A stretch of 64,000 nt of DNA from Adiantum capillus-veneris (lineage: Eukaryota > Streptophyta > Polypodiopsida > Polypodiales > Pteridaceae), in the NCBI GenBank assembly GCA_014529385.2, contig CM043969.1, positions 35,413,446-35,477,445 on the forward strand, in the 5' to 3' direction. Shown piece by piece: positions 32,879 through 45,099 of this stretch. The notes beneath the pieces were generated by a model. That model made no database searches. It was given only the letters and a program-made list of their open reading frames with translations, and was not told where the DNA came from. The stretch's first letter is position 1. Each line of letters opens with the position of its first letter. The position numbers and the translations under genes are program-made.

Positions 32879-34181
32879 ATGGATGATGAGGAGTTTCTTT
32901 CTTCTTTGTCACCGCAGCAGAGACAGTGGTACGTGGAGCGTCATCGCTCTGGCGCATCATCGCGCGTTCCTACTCCATCCGCATCTCCCTCTTTTTCGGA
33001 GCATTCGATGCGCTCCGAAGCTTTGGCGTCGACGAGACGAGCTTCACACTTGTCTAGACATCGGCGCTCTAGTGGTGGCGGTGGCGGTTGTTGTGGGGAT
33101 TTCGCCACCGATGCTCCACACCGCCTCGTGTTCGACGAGGCTCTTTACCCTCCCCTTCTTTGCCCGCCCCCACACCAGCCACAGCATCGCCATCTACGCC
33201 AGGTTTTGCACGGCTGACTGTTCCTAGAAGCTACACACCTCTACCTACTCCGCCAGGAGCCACCCCACTCGACACTCCTCGCTTCGGGGCCCAGACGCCG
33301 GTGGAGACACCTGATGTCCGTACCCCCATCGACATGCCGCTAGAGACCCCTGCCGGGACACCCAGGTTCACGCCTCACCGGCCACAGGGCTTGCCTTACT
33401 CCGTCGACATCAGAGGCGGCAACATCATGGATGATGACGGAAAGAAGGTGATCTCGCGCATGCGTGGTCTTTGCTCTCAGCTGTTTAGACACTACATACT
33501 AAACAAATGGAGTGAAGTACCAAGTGATTTAAAAAACAGAGTCATCAGCATACTTCATGATGAGTTTCCCGTTTCAACACGGGATCAGCGCTTCAATGAA
33601 GACCTGATGAAGATTCGAATGCGCGAATACTGCAAACACAAGCGTTCCGAAGTGCAAAAAGCAATCAAGAATGGGTGGAACAGGCCAGATTGGCTGGCCA
33701 AAGAAGATTGGAAGAATGCGAAGAAAGCAGCGCGCGACGATAAGTGGAAGCAACAAAAGGATGCAACCAGAGCGCGAGTAGAGGCAGGGAGCTCGCACCA
33801 CTTGGGGAGCGGTGGATGGGCATCATTTGAGGCTGATTTTGTAAGTGTTTTCGCATTGCTCTTTATGTTCGATAGTTTAGGGTTTATGAGTTTTTTAATT
33901 CTAACATAATGAAATCTTTGTATGTTTTGACAGTGGTCGATGACAGGACGTGATCCCACACCGTACGAGCGCGAGTACGCAGGCAGGAAGGGCTTAAACG
34001 CCTTGATGGACATTCTCAGTTCTCGCGGCAGCATGGTTAGTATTAGGGTTTACTCTTTTCTACTTTTTGTATTGTTTTATAAATGTCGTTATATGTTTAT
34101 ACTTACTGAAAGCTGTCTTATTGTCTTTTTTTGCAGAATCCGACAGATACGCCGCTTGGATGCGATGAGACGTCTGACTAG
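32879..34181 (+). pseudogene. CACTA-C accessory gene (TNPA-type), frameshifted
   Basis: Start ATG 32879, just after an AG that looks like a 5' UTR intron acceptor. Exons 32879-33840, 33934-34035 and 34137-34181 have canonical borders, and exons 2 and 3 are in phase. The C-terminal domain (LFRHYILNKWSEVP, GWNRPDWL) is intact. Compared with B, one C is missing near 33110-33115, which shifts the frame between the N-terminal Ser/Arg region and the Pro/Thr repeats. A 6-base-scale difference near 33735 stays in frame. The product of the intact gene would bind subterminal repeats. Confidence 0.88.
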
Positions 34182-34189
34182 ATGACGTC

Positions 34190-34524
34190 AGTTTAGCCGT
34201 AGCTAGATAGCATTAGTTTAGGGTTTCTCATAGCTTATGTATCATGAGACGGATTTTATACGTCTTTTTGAACCATGTATATTATTACATTTGTCATCGC
34301 AGTTCCTTTTGCCAATCAATTCTTTATGCCTATGATGTTGTACAATTGTCATTATTACATTTGCCTATGATGTGTACAATTGTCAATTTTGCAAACAATG
34401 CGTCTTGTGGGTGCCTATTTTGGGTCTATTATCTACCCTTGCACTTTTTTTTAAAAGTGAATCAAGTACAATATGGTTGATGGGTTGCAGGGCATTCAAT
34501 GCCCTGCCACCAAAAAAAAATTCT
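34190..34524. other. 3' non-coding part of CACTA-C
   Basis: AT-rich, shared with B, with short duplicated phrases ('gatgttgtacaattgtc' twice). No gene seen. Confidence 0.6.
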
Positions 34525-34786
34525 CTCAGGCGTCGCTATAACAGTCGCTATTTATGGCTCTGTAGCGTTGCTATGAGCGTCGCTATAGTCTTCTGTGTAA
34601 ACGTCGCTATAACCGTCGCTATGAGCATCGCTATGAGCATCTCTATATAGCGACGCATATAGCGACGCTTATAGCAATGCATATAGCGATGCTCGTAGCG
34701 ACGGTTTTAGTGACGCCGGGGGTTATAAAAACCCAGTGTATTTTCGTCGCTAACAGCGTCACAAGAGCACACAACCTCTTGTAGTG
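34525..34786. repeat. CACTA-C right subterminal array and TIR
   Basis: Roughly ten CGTCGCTAT/ATAGCGACG cores in both orientations, switching orientation near 34645, then the tip ACCTCTTGTAGTG. Confidence 0.9.
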
Positions 34787-34789
34787 AAC

Positions 34790-36520
34790 TGCAATGTCCT
34801 TTTGTCCATCTCATACCTTCTTTCTTTAGGTTGAAATGCAAGAGTTGGAGGTTGTACCAATCTCACCACTCCCTGTGTTTCTCTCATCTTGTGTCACTTT
34901 GAAAGAAAATACTTGCCTTGATTTTTATAATACATTGTAGTTGGTACTACCACTTGTTTATTAGATTCTTCCATCACTGGTGTGTGTCTCACGTCTATAG
35001 GCATTCTAGCACCTAGCAATGGAGGCTCTTGTCCTGATACATGCTGTGATCTTGAAATTCGTAATAGACTTGGCGCATTCCCTGTAACGTATCAGGTGGA
35101 GTAGGTGATACTAGGGAAGGTTGTACAAACCTCTCCCTAGCATATTCCATGCTATAGTAGCATTCTTTCCTTGTATGATTCTTTCCTTGTATGGTTTGTC
35201 CATTTTCTCTCAATTTCATACCACTTAGGCTCCTTTGGATCAGACTTTACAAGAGAATTTAACCTCTTGACTATATCGTCGATAAACTTTTCTGGATCAA
35301 TAGGTGTGATTGGTTTTACAATGGACGCAGTCATCTGTGAGTCATTGTGCTGAGAGGATGTGTCATCCTCTTGACTCTTAAAATCATTTTATTTATATTC
35401 CTCGTAGTTATTTACAAGATAAAGAGATTTTTTTATCAATTTGTTTAATGTCAGGATCCTTATCATATGTCAAGCTCCTTATCGTATGTAGATCCTTTTG
35501 AAGATCTGCATGCATCATTCCATGGATAAAGATCAGCATCGATCGTGCCTGCTTAGGTAGTTCAGCTCTTGGACGGAACTTGACATATCTCTTGAGCCGT
35601 AATGCCGATTTGTGCACTTATTCTCCCTCCTGTTGCTCGAATCTATGAATTTGCAAGACCGTATTGTGAGCTATGCCTTTCTGCAACAATTCTTCGATGA
35701 ATTCTTCAAAGAGCTTGTCTAGAGTCTCAAAATCCCATCTTTCCACTGAGTCAAACCATGTAGCCACGTCATCTTCGAGAGTAAGTCCAAATCTAGCAAA
35801 TTTCATTTCAAAATCCCTTACCTCTTTTGCACAGATTACTCTCACAAATGTTGCTACATGATCTTTTGGATCTTTGTGTCTAGAGTATTTCTAGTTTACC
35901 CATTTCTGGACTTGGGACGGTCCAACTGGCTGATTGTCTACAAGTCTAACCATATAGTCTCCCAGTCCTTCTCTCATTTCAATACTTCTACTATGCCTAG
36001 GTTCTTCCTTGATTTCATCTTCTAGTTCATATCCTTGTGAGTGTCTCACAACTGGTGGTGGGTAACCATGTCATAGTCAGGTTAATGGTTGGTCCTCGAC
36101 CTTCACTCAAATACGGACATTATGGGAATAGTGGTGGTGAACTTGGTCCTGGGATGACCAGATAACCACCTGTATTGATACTTGGTCTTGGTATTGCATC
36201 TTCATGTAGCCTCTAGTGCAATGACATGGGTGTATTTGGTCCCACGTTGTTCATTCGAGGATAGATCAGCATTTCCACTCTCCTTGTCTGGTCCAATTGA
36301 TACCTGATTTTATATTGGCCTTCTTCAAAGGGATTGATTGTTCTATTAGAGATTGTTCCATTCGGGAGATTTCCTTGAGAAGGCATGTCTACCATCTTTG
36401 TGATCATTTTATCTCCCATTATCGCTCTGGGAGGGAATCTAGGTGGATTCCTTTTTGGATTTCTCATAGGAATTCTCATGTTTGGTTGGGGTATCTGTGG
36501 TCCTTCATCGACCAAATATC
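34790..36520 (-). pseudogene. gag of host F (Ty3/gypsy), decayed
   Basis: Minus-strand frames at 36213-36515, 35618-35845, 35408-35617 and 35152-35334 with readable sequence between them. The core reads KDPKDHVATFVRVI, then FARFGLTLEDDVATWFDSVERWDFETL and FEEFIEELLQKGI, the usual order of a plant gypsy gag (D-P-x-x-H, L-x-x-x-A-x-x-W). Stops and shifts break it at several points. It resembles the gag at 42.0-42.75 kb (shared FGLTLE, TWF and KGIxHNTV). CACTA-C is inserted just downstream of it. Confidence 0.72.
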
Positions 36521-36529
36521 CATCTATTT

Positions 36530-38230
36530 CTAATGAAATCTTTGTGTTTCTGCTTTCTACAACTCTGTATTCTCATCTATACTTATCGAAAACTATAGAT
36601 ATCCATTGATAATCGACTCCGTATGTATAGACATATTCGAGTTTGTAATCTGTCACCTCTTCTTTGTATGGCTCTAAGCACCTATAAAGGTTGACCTCAC
36701 TATTGTAAATGTATCTTTATAGTCGTTCACTCTCATTATCTGTTATCCAAACTCTCTCAACAAAGTTTGGAAGATCCATTATGGGCAAATGCTCCTCTAT
36801 TGCTAGGATCTCGAAGCTTATATAAGTTGAGTTTGATTCTAAAGTAGACACGATTTTTGGGCTTAATATCTCTAGCTTGATGTGAGCAGACTTATTCCAA
36901 TGTGTTCAAGTACTTTGGCTAGGAGAAAGTCAAAACTATGTCCAAATGCGTGACCATTTCCTCACAATTCTCTCAAGTTGTCACTTTTGGACACCCCTAA
37001 ATTTTAAATGCATTTTGAAGCCTCAAACGACGTTTTTTTAATAACATTGACCAACAATGAATGACTCATATGGTTTTCTGTTGTTTTTCAGGGGTTGCAT
37101 TACATGTTGTAGAGCTACTCTTGAGCTTCATTTTGATTAAAAAAAGTTTTTGAATCCGATATCGGGAGCTCAAATTATGGCCAAGTCTTCTATCACATTT
37201 TGTCTTCTTGTAGGTCAATTTTGGTGATTTCGGAGTGTCAACGCTAGATACATGTTTAGGTCCACTTAAGGTGTCCAAATTTTGTTTTTGTAGTGATATT
37301 TGGGATTCTAAGGTCAAAAGGAATTTCTTTGGCTAATCAAAGTCCATGTCTAGCCTCAACACTATAGATACATTCTTTGGTCCACTTATAGGTGTCCAAA
37401 TTTGGTTTTGGAGTGATATTCGGGATTCTAAGGTCAAAAGGAAGTCCCTTGACTAGTCAAAGTCTCTTTCTATCCTTAACCTATGCCTGGAGTCTTCATA
37501 CACGTATGATGTCGAAGTGTTAACACTAGATACGTGCTTTGGTCCACTTACAGGTGTCCAAATTTTGTTTTGGAGTGTGCCTGGAGTCTTCAAACACGTA
37601 TGATGTCTCCTAACTCAGAATTCCTCCAAACTTTAATTGCAGACTCTCCTTGATGTACTCTAACAATCCCAACTCTTAGTTTGTGATTCTGACACTTTTA
37701 GTCAGGTCTATCATTCCTTTTTCTAATCGGTTGCTTGCAACGTCCCTTCGAGCTTAACTAAGCCAAAAGTGATACAAATTGAATGAGACTTGGTCTCTAG
37801 GCCTATTTTGTGATGGCAGACACTTCTGTAACCAACACTTGGTCATCAAAAAGTACACCTAAATCGTGAAAAATACACCTCACCTTGAATTTGGCCAAAA
37901 GTTCTCAAAAAACTAAAAAAACATCAATTTTTGGAGCAACTTAAAACAATAACATTGAACATTGTCAAAAAGACTTCAATTTTTTGAAGTAAAGTCAATA
38001 TAGAAAGTTTTGTAAGACGAAAAAGTGCAAATATTCCTTAAAAAAATTACACAACATTCCATAAAAAAACAATTATATCCTGGAAAGCTTACAATTGAAG
38101 ACTCAAGGCTTTCAGTTAAAGTCCTTCAAATTTTTCCATCAAAATTTATATGGTTTGTTGATAAAGATGACCAAACTTCTTCAAAGTGAGACCATGAACA
38201 AGAGTTTTCATATTCTCCAAGTTTAATTTA
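36530..38230. other. Non-coding, possible 5' region of host F
   Basis: No convincing coding sequence. It contains an imperfect tandem array at about 37240-37600. It lies 5' of gag on the minus strand, so it could include the leader and LTR of host F; I could not find a matching LTR at the other end. Confidence 0.4.
37240..37610. repeat. Three imperfect tandem units of about 130 bp
   Basis: The phrase 'ggtccactta' plus 'ggtgtccaaatt' recurs at about 37258, 37377 and 37540, with shared flanks ('gggattctaaggtcaaaagga' twice). Confidence 0.75.
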
Positions 38231-38468
38231 TTGATATGTAGTTCGCTATTTTTTGTTTTCTTGTTCTTAGTCACCTTCATCACCTCAAGTAGTACTTATT
38301 TGTATTTGCATCTTCTCAAACTGCTTTGTATCAATGAACATCAATTGAATACAAATTTGCAATACACTTGTATTGTAGAATACGTGAGTATTGTTCATTT
38401 GTTGTGTATAAGTATTTTGGGATTCAAGTTTTTTTAATTGTAGAAGACAAGAGTACTTCAATCTTGTA

Positions 38469-38730
38469 TTCGGGAATACAAGTTTTAAAACTTCTCTATT
38501 TTAGAACACAAGATTGTAACAATTTTGTATTTTAGAATACAAAATTACATCACAAGTGTATTCTAGAATACAAGTTTGTAACCCATGTGTATTCTGGAAT
38601 ACAAGTTTGTAGCATAAGTGTATTCTAGAATACAAGTTTGAAGTACAAGTGTATTCTAGAATACAAGTTTGTAGCACAAGTGTATTCTGGAATACAAGTT
38701 TGTAGCATAGGTGTATCCTAGAATACAACT
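38469..38730. repeat. 31-bp minisatellite with a TTCnnGAA palindrome in each unit
   Basis: Six units at exact 31-bp spacing (cores at 38561, 38592, 38623, 38654, 38685 and 38716) carry GTATTCTAGAATAC or a near variant; five have perfect TTCnnGAA, and the last is TCCTAGAA. An additional TTCGGGAA lies at 38469-38476. TTCnnGAA is the core of a heat shock element. The array lies 0.5 kb upstream of the plus-strand coding remnant starting at 39254. Confidence 0.85.
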
Positions 38731-38789
38731 TTGCTACAATGTTGTAAAACACAACAAGAAGGTTTTTCTCTCTCCATAGTTCATATTTA

Positions 38790-39250
38790 GGTATGTATTT
38801 TTCATCTGCATCTCCATCTTCATGTTCTCTAGCTCCTTGTTCTATGTGTGAGTTTTGCTTTATCTTCATGTGTGTACTTTGCGTGGTTATGTGCAAATCA
38901 TTTTTGCGTTTTTGCACGCGCGCGAAGTTTAAAGGAAATTTTCGGGTCCAAAACTTGGATGAGCATATTCAGCATTCCCAGAAATTCTCTAGCAAGTGTT
39001 CGAAGCTCTTTATGCCCTCAGAATTTTGTTTTGAGCATCACAGCAGAAGATAGTTTTCAGCCATACAAAAAAACTTCTTGCGTATCTTACAAAAAACATG
39101 TATCGGTGTGGAGGTTAGAATTACACATGCATGATGGTTTGTAGATACAAAAAGAGAGTTATGTTTTGTCAAATTTGTCACGTTTCAAGGAGATACATAG
39201 GAAACTATGCATAAGGTTTACAGATACCAAATGTCAACAGCGCTAGCCAA
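38790..39250 (+). other. Possible leader of the plus-strand retroelement remnant
   Basis: Overlapping short frames without recognisable domain. It contains a GC-rich 'gcacgcgcgcgaag' patch near 38913. I see no clear LTR border or primer site. Confidence 0.3.
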
Positions 39251-39253
39251 AGT

Positions 39254-41670
39254 GTGCCTTCCCAATCCCAAAAGGTGAGACTAAACCAAAGCCAAACAAT
39301 TTTCAACTCTTACAGTGAATCAGGCTATAGTGATCACCCTAGGAAGGGGGGAGCATCAAGCTCAGCTCTTATACCAAAAAATGCTACACCAGTTAGAAGC
39401 CGTAGAGATTCTAACCAACAGACCCCTTCAAGGCAGAAACCATTGAAAGATCATATGGTTGTTGGAAGTTTCCAGTTGAACTAGATTCTCTTAGAATTTG
39501 TAGACAAATGCCTCTATGAAGATCATCAGGGATAGAAGTTTCAGCGGATCTCCACAAGTCAAAGTAAAAAACAGACAAATCCAATAGTGTTCAAACAGTT
39601 ACATGTGATCAACCTCACATATGCATATCAAGATGCACATGGTAAAAAATATTGGCAAGGTCATGACCTTGTACAAACCCCTACGGATGGCCCGACTGTA
39701 ATCAAAGACTATCTGAAGATGATACAAAGCCTCAAGCTGCCAGAACAGGTGACAAAAATGTCAAAAGCAACGGGAGCTAAAGTCCAAAAAGCTATACAAA
39801 GTTCACCACAAAAATCTTCTTCGAAGAGACAATTCTACTAGAAAGTACAGTGGATCTTCTACGATCAAGGGTTACTCAGCTGAAGGAGGACAATGCTCAA
39901 CAATTGCAAAAAGGTGCAATATTACAACCAATGGAGTCAACATCAATGGAAGCAGGTGATCAAGACAAAGCCAATGTAGATAAAGTTCAACCAAAGGACT
40001 GTACCACAACAAAATCCATGAATTCAGACACAAATTGTAAGAAGATCAAGTGCAAAATTGTTGGTGAACACGAAGAAAAGCTGGCAAGTGAAGTAAAGCT
40101 GGATTGTCAGTTAGACAAGAACCTCATGTCTTTTTGCACTTGAAAAATATGTGGCCAACCACAGCTAGAAGATGCTCTCGAATTTGTGAGTATATTTGGA
40201 GACAAACGAGCAGAATGTTGGGGAATCATCTCCACCACCATTGAAGTAAGTTTATAGATCATCATAGCTCAACTTCACGTGATCACAACAAAGGATATGC
40301 CAGACAACATCATAATGGGAATGCCAATGGACCAAAAGGTCCTAGAGATACAGAATGTAAACAAGATGCAGTCTTCAGAGACAACAAATAATGAATACCA
40401 AGACTAGTCACCTGCGGATGACAGCACAAAGTCCTCAACCACAGTAAAAATGGAGACTTATTTCAAAGCAGATCTTATTGAAGATAATTCATCTCCATCA
40501 ATAAGAACTTCAGAAGAGCTTAAAGAAAATCAAGCAATAGTAAGTGCAGATCAAACAGAGCAAAGAGCAATCACAATAGCTGCTGAGCAGCGAATGCCAC
40601 CAAAGACAGAAGGAACAAAGATCAAAATTGAAGACAAAGGTAAAGCTAAAGTGGAACTTCCACCAATTAGCAAAGAAGTTGTGACATCATATGCCTCTAC
40701 ATCAAAGAACCCTCATGGATCAACTTCTTCAAGTGAGTCAAGCTTTCAAAACTTCAAATCAAGTGATGACCCAACTGGAACCTCTAAGGAGACACCCAAA
40801 AAAGCAAAGATATATGAGCCAAAGTACTCAAGAAAGAAAAATAAAGTCACTCAAGTGTTTGTTCCGAGCAGTTTAGTCAAAGTCAATGATCCGGTTTGGA
40901 TTAAAGATGGGAAATCAACACATAAAGACACACACATGGGATGGATAGCATCATAGTGGAGCTTAAAAGACCATGAGTACTATGGAGGTAATAGAAACAT
41001 ATAGGTACCAAAACCATAGGCTAGAGCATATGAAGTGACTTCAAGTTCCTTCCAGGAAAGAAGGCCCACAAGGTATCAGCCTCGAAAATATCCTAGGGTA
41101 CCTAAGAAGCATGTTTACAACAAAATAACATTGAAAGATGCTAAAGTCAACCACAACGCTCAAGAGGATACGGAATAGAGATAGATTTCCAAGAATCTTC
41201 CTCTTGGACAAGATTCTACACAGGGTATGCAAAGATTTGGCTACCAGTCAATCCCAAGTCAACTGCAACTGCACCATACCTACATGAAGATCACAAGAAA
41301 TCAACAAGACCTAGACCGAAGCAAAGTCAACAATGGAGAAACAAAGGTCATCAAGAGATTTGGATTCCGAAGTCTTTCAATGCTCCTAGTCAAAAGTCAA
41401 ATGTCAACAATCAACAGAGGCCTACAAAAACATCAAAGATTCCTTACAACATGCCTAATTGGAGAATCAAACAGATAATGGAGTCTTCACAGTCAAACAA
41501 GGAAAACCCAAGCAATGTGAATGTAGATTCAAAGAAGATGAAATAGGTATGGCAAAAGAAACCTTCAATGCCAACTTGGTCCTTCACTAGTCCTCTTTTT
41601 GAGGATTCAAGCTTACTTTTACCTGAAGAAATGTTTGTAGTAAGCACAAGAATGTAAAAAGTCAAGTTGC
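39254..41670 (+). pseudogene. Plus-strand retroelement-like coding remnant of unknown type
   Basis: A chain of plus-strand frames (39254-39484, 39587-39841, 39850-40143, 40450-40956 and onward with shifts to about 41655) with uniform character: rich in K, Q, S, T and E, few hydrophobic runs, one short 'CKKIKCKI' patch. The end reads KIWLP, then QEIWIPK and VWQKK, spaced like the W-[VI]-PK motifs at 5.4-5.8 kb on the other strand. I infer a gag or spacer protein of a retroelement. No protease, RT or integrase motif is visible. It ends facing the minus-strand gag at 42.0 kb. Confidence 0.4.
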
Positions 41671-42015
41671 CAGGGTACAAAAAACACTCTTTGGCATAGT
41701 CACAATCGAGCTGATAAGCCATAAAATGAGCAACGCATTAGTCCCAAAGCTTCATGTCATATTAAACTTTGTGCTAAGAGTCATAGTTATTAGGCTTATG
41801 CTCAAGGTGGAAGAGTTGAGAATATCTCAGTCATGTTTCTCATGTTGGATGAGATGAAAATAAGAGTCTAAGTCTATTAACTTACAATTGATGGAGTGTC
41901 GTAGAGTCCAACACTCATGCACAGTGCACAGTAAGATGAGAGCACATATCCTCATCAACGAAAACCATTCTTAAAGGGGTGCCAGCTTGCAAAGCCATGT
42001 CATATGCTTTTATAG

Positions 42016-43392
42016 CTACACCATCTTTCTGAAGAACCTCTCAAATCTTTCTTGCACAACATATTGTTTTCCATGCATTTCTATGTATGCATAAATAGGA
42101 TGTCCCCATGGAGTGGGGTGATCCCCTCCACAAGAATTACATCTTTTCAATTGAGATTGTTGTACATCCAAGTTTTGTTTGTAGCCTTGGTTTATTCTTT
42201 TAATCACCCCATCGACCACTTGATCAATGATTGGCTCCCAAGGATTTTGAACATCTCTCGTTGTTGTGGATTCGCTCTTCGGATAAGAGGCACTACTAGT
42301 CTTGTTGTTTGTATCTTCAGTCACCTCTCTATAGGCCTTACAATTGTCAACTAGATATAGAGCTTCTATAGCGACTTGCTCAAATTTCGTGCATCCTTTT
42401 AGATGTAGATCCTTTTTGAGAGTTTCATTACTCAAGCCCTCTATGAAGAGAATTGATAATCTCTCATCTTGTGGTAACTCTCTCACAGGACATGTCTCTA
42501 TGTATTGTTTGAAGCAAAGAAAATCTTCCTTCACTCTTTTGTTTGCTTTTTGTTTGAATGCATAGATTTGGGACACTGTATTGTGTTTGATTCCCCTTTT
42601 TGAGAACTCCTCTACAAATTCTTCTAAGAGTTGTGCTATGTTGGGAAAATCATCTCTATTTAGTGGTTGAAACCAAGTCAAGGTTGTCCCTTCCAATGTT
42701 AAGCCGAATCCCTCATACTGAGTATGGAAATCTGCAATCTGTTCAACTCTCAAGACTTATTTGAAGAGTGATACATGAGCATATGAATCCTCCGAGCCAT
42801 TGTCTTGATATAGTGAGCCACTAGATATGGTCTTAATTGTATGTATTCAGCCACCAATCTAACCAATTTGTGGTCTCTTGGAGATACATCTTTCGTGCTC
42901 TCATCTTGGCTTAGAGAGAATCCTGGTGGAATCCTCTGTACTATGTATTGTTGCATTGTTTTTGGCTGAAAGTAAATAGAGATCGGTGTACCCTTGTATA
43001 TATATCTCTCTAGGTCAATTGGATCCACAAGTTTGTACTCATGTCCATACTTATCTATCATCAAAACTTGCACTCCATGGGCATCTGTATATGTGAAGTC
43101 ACTAGAGGTTCTTATGGGTTGTTAGCTCTCCGACATTGGGTTGTACACACTTGTAGAAGATAAATGGATTCCCGTCTGTGAATCTATATAAGCCATCATG
43201 AGCATAATCCGTTAGAACTTGCATGGCTTCATTGGTTCTAATGAATCTTACATTCGGTTTGTTGATCAAACGATGCCTCTCCTCTAGGTATTCTCCCAAT
43301 CCCCTTGTTGTCAGCATCGCAGTGTTTGTTGCGTTTTTCATGTCTCTACATGGAGTAGAAAACCCTGGTGGTGGATGATTTGTCATGATCAA
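42016..43392 (-). pseudogene. Second Ty3/gypsy-like gag, minus strand
   Basis: The main frame (42016-42753, 245 codons) reads YEGFGLTLEGTTLTWFQPL, then LLEEFVEEFSKRGIKHNTV and LPQDERLSILFIEGL, a gag domain. It ends with CNSCGGDH, a partial zinc-knuckle-like motif. Upstream (higher coordinates) frames at 42750-43073 and 43102-43392 are broken but continuous in style and may be the polyprotein's N-terminal part. It is related to, but clearly different from, the gag of host F. No pol is visible downstream at 41.7-42.0 kb, where the plus-strand remnant begins. Confidence 0.65.
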
Positions 43393-43399
43393 GGCTCAC

Positions 43400-45095
43400 T
43401 CAAGATTCTCAAGATAGTCTTTGATAATCCCACTTTGGCTTAGTGCAACTTATCCCTTGCTGCCCCTGATCAGGTCTCTCAAAAGTCAAGAATTTGTGAT
43501 TTTTTTCTCTTTGGAAATAGGTCTTGGGGTACCCTAAAAGTTTGAATTTAGGAAACCTGGTAAAATTCAATTTAGGTGTGTGCTATTCCTTGCAAGCTAT
43601 CTTCCTAGCTATACCTTACTCAATTTGGAGTTGTGTATCAAAAGTTAGAGCAATTTTAGTGAACTGCACTTGAAACAACACTCAAAATAGTCTTAGAACC
43701 TGAACACAGGAACTTTAGCTTATATCTTGGCCTCTAGAAGGTATTTTTTTCTCAAACTTGAGATTTGAGATGTTCTCGAGTATGCCTACAAGTCACCAAC
43801 TCAAATACCCCCAGTATGTTAAGGTACATGGATCACGATCCATATTCCTCTATCAAAAATTTTCACCAAATTTTACGAGTGTGTAGACAAGGTCATGTGC
43901 AGGCTATATACCAATTTTCATCAGATTTTGAGGTTGAGGTACATGAATCGTGATCCATGTTCAACCACATTTGGACTTGATCTCTTGGTAGCTTGTTCTT
44001 GACTATGTCCACAAGCTAAATCTCAAATCTTTCTGGATTTGAACTTGGTTTGATAGGTCAAATAGCCAACACTAGGTCTGCACTACGGATTTTCAGTCTG
44101 TAACCTATTTTGCTCTTTTTTGACCCAAATTTGCTCAATTTTTCCGCCGTGAGATGGACATCTGCAGCATAGCTTTTTGGTACTAGCATAATATCAATAC
44201 TCAGGGAAGTGACTCGGATGGGGCACAGAGACTCTTTGAGATCGTCAATCCCAAGAAGTAAATCTTAACAAGCAAACACACTAGCCCAACAAGAAAACCA
44301 ACACTCAATGATCTGGGAAATCTGCCTATGTCCTTTCTCATAGCTCTAGGTCATCACGCCATTTTGGCACTCAAACAGACTTGAAATGCAATGAGACTTT
44401 AGGAGGATGTCTAAGACACCTAGGAACACTATCCTACCAAGTCTGGTCGCAATCCAGAAAGGTACCAAAATCACAATCCATCATGAAAAAGGTCCTGAAA
44501 ACTGAAACAGAACTATGCAAAAATGTTTCCATATGGTCTAGGAGCACTCTCCTCTGGTCAAAACGACTAAGAATAGTGATTTAAGCACTCAAATCTACAA
44601 TTAAGGCTCACATACGTGTAGTCCCAAACCAGAGCAAAACTAGCAATGCTTACACTTAATTTAAAGAGAAAAGAGAGAGGGACACAATGCACATTTTGGA
44701 TTTGAAACTAGATTACCCAATCATTAGTTGCGATGATTACAAGTTGGAGAAGCTCATAGCTTGAGCGTACGTTTACTGAGCTCCCTTCTTCTTCTAAAGA
44801 TAAGACTCCTTTCACATTAAGTTTATTGACATTTATACCTAGGGCATTCGAAATGGCCAGTGGCTTGCTCACATGGACCTTTACAAATATCATTACAGCA
44901 TTACAACTCAGAGGATTGATCCACTACTTTGTAATCACAATTTATACACATTATTACTACACTAGCTCGGAAAACTAATAGAGTACCAATGTGGTGTCCA
45001 GCTATGTGTCCGATCAGTTGGGCACCCACTCGATCTCTCCTCAAACATATCTCCATGGCAATGGGAATAAAGATGGCCTTGAGAAAGAGTGGAGA
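43400..45095. other. Non-coding, likely retroelement leader or intergenic
   Basis: No recognisable coding sequence. A 61-codon minus frame at 44708-44893 has no known domain. Repeated 'tacatgaatcgtgatccatgtt'-type phrases occur near 43825 and 43940. Confidence 0.4.
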
Positions 45096-45099
45096 GTTG

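Larger units (their letters stand above)
26687..34786 (+). mobile_element. CACTA-C: 8.1-kb full-structure CACTA transposon
   Basis: Starts CACTACAAGAGGCT, ends ACCTCTTGTAGTG, with AAC at 26684-26686 and 34787-34789 as target duplication. It holds, in order: subterminal repeats with a 28-bp perfect palindrome, microsatellites, one tRNA-like unit, a six-exon transposase gene (28877-32606), a three-exon accessory gene (32879-34181) and the right subterminal array. It is the reference copy for A and B. Visible defects are a TAA in the second transposase exon and a 1-nt deletion in the accessory gene. Confidence 0.96.

Noticed and set aside
38561-38723. CRISPR-like array with 31-bp period
   Set aside because: Units are near-identical across their whole length with no unique spacers, and the context is eukaryotic; it is a minisatellite.
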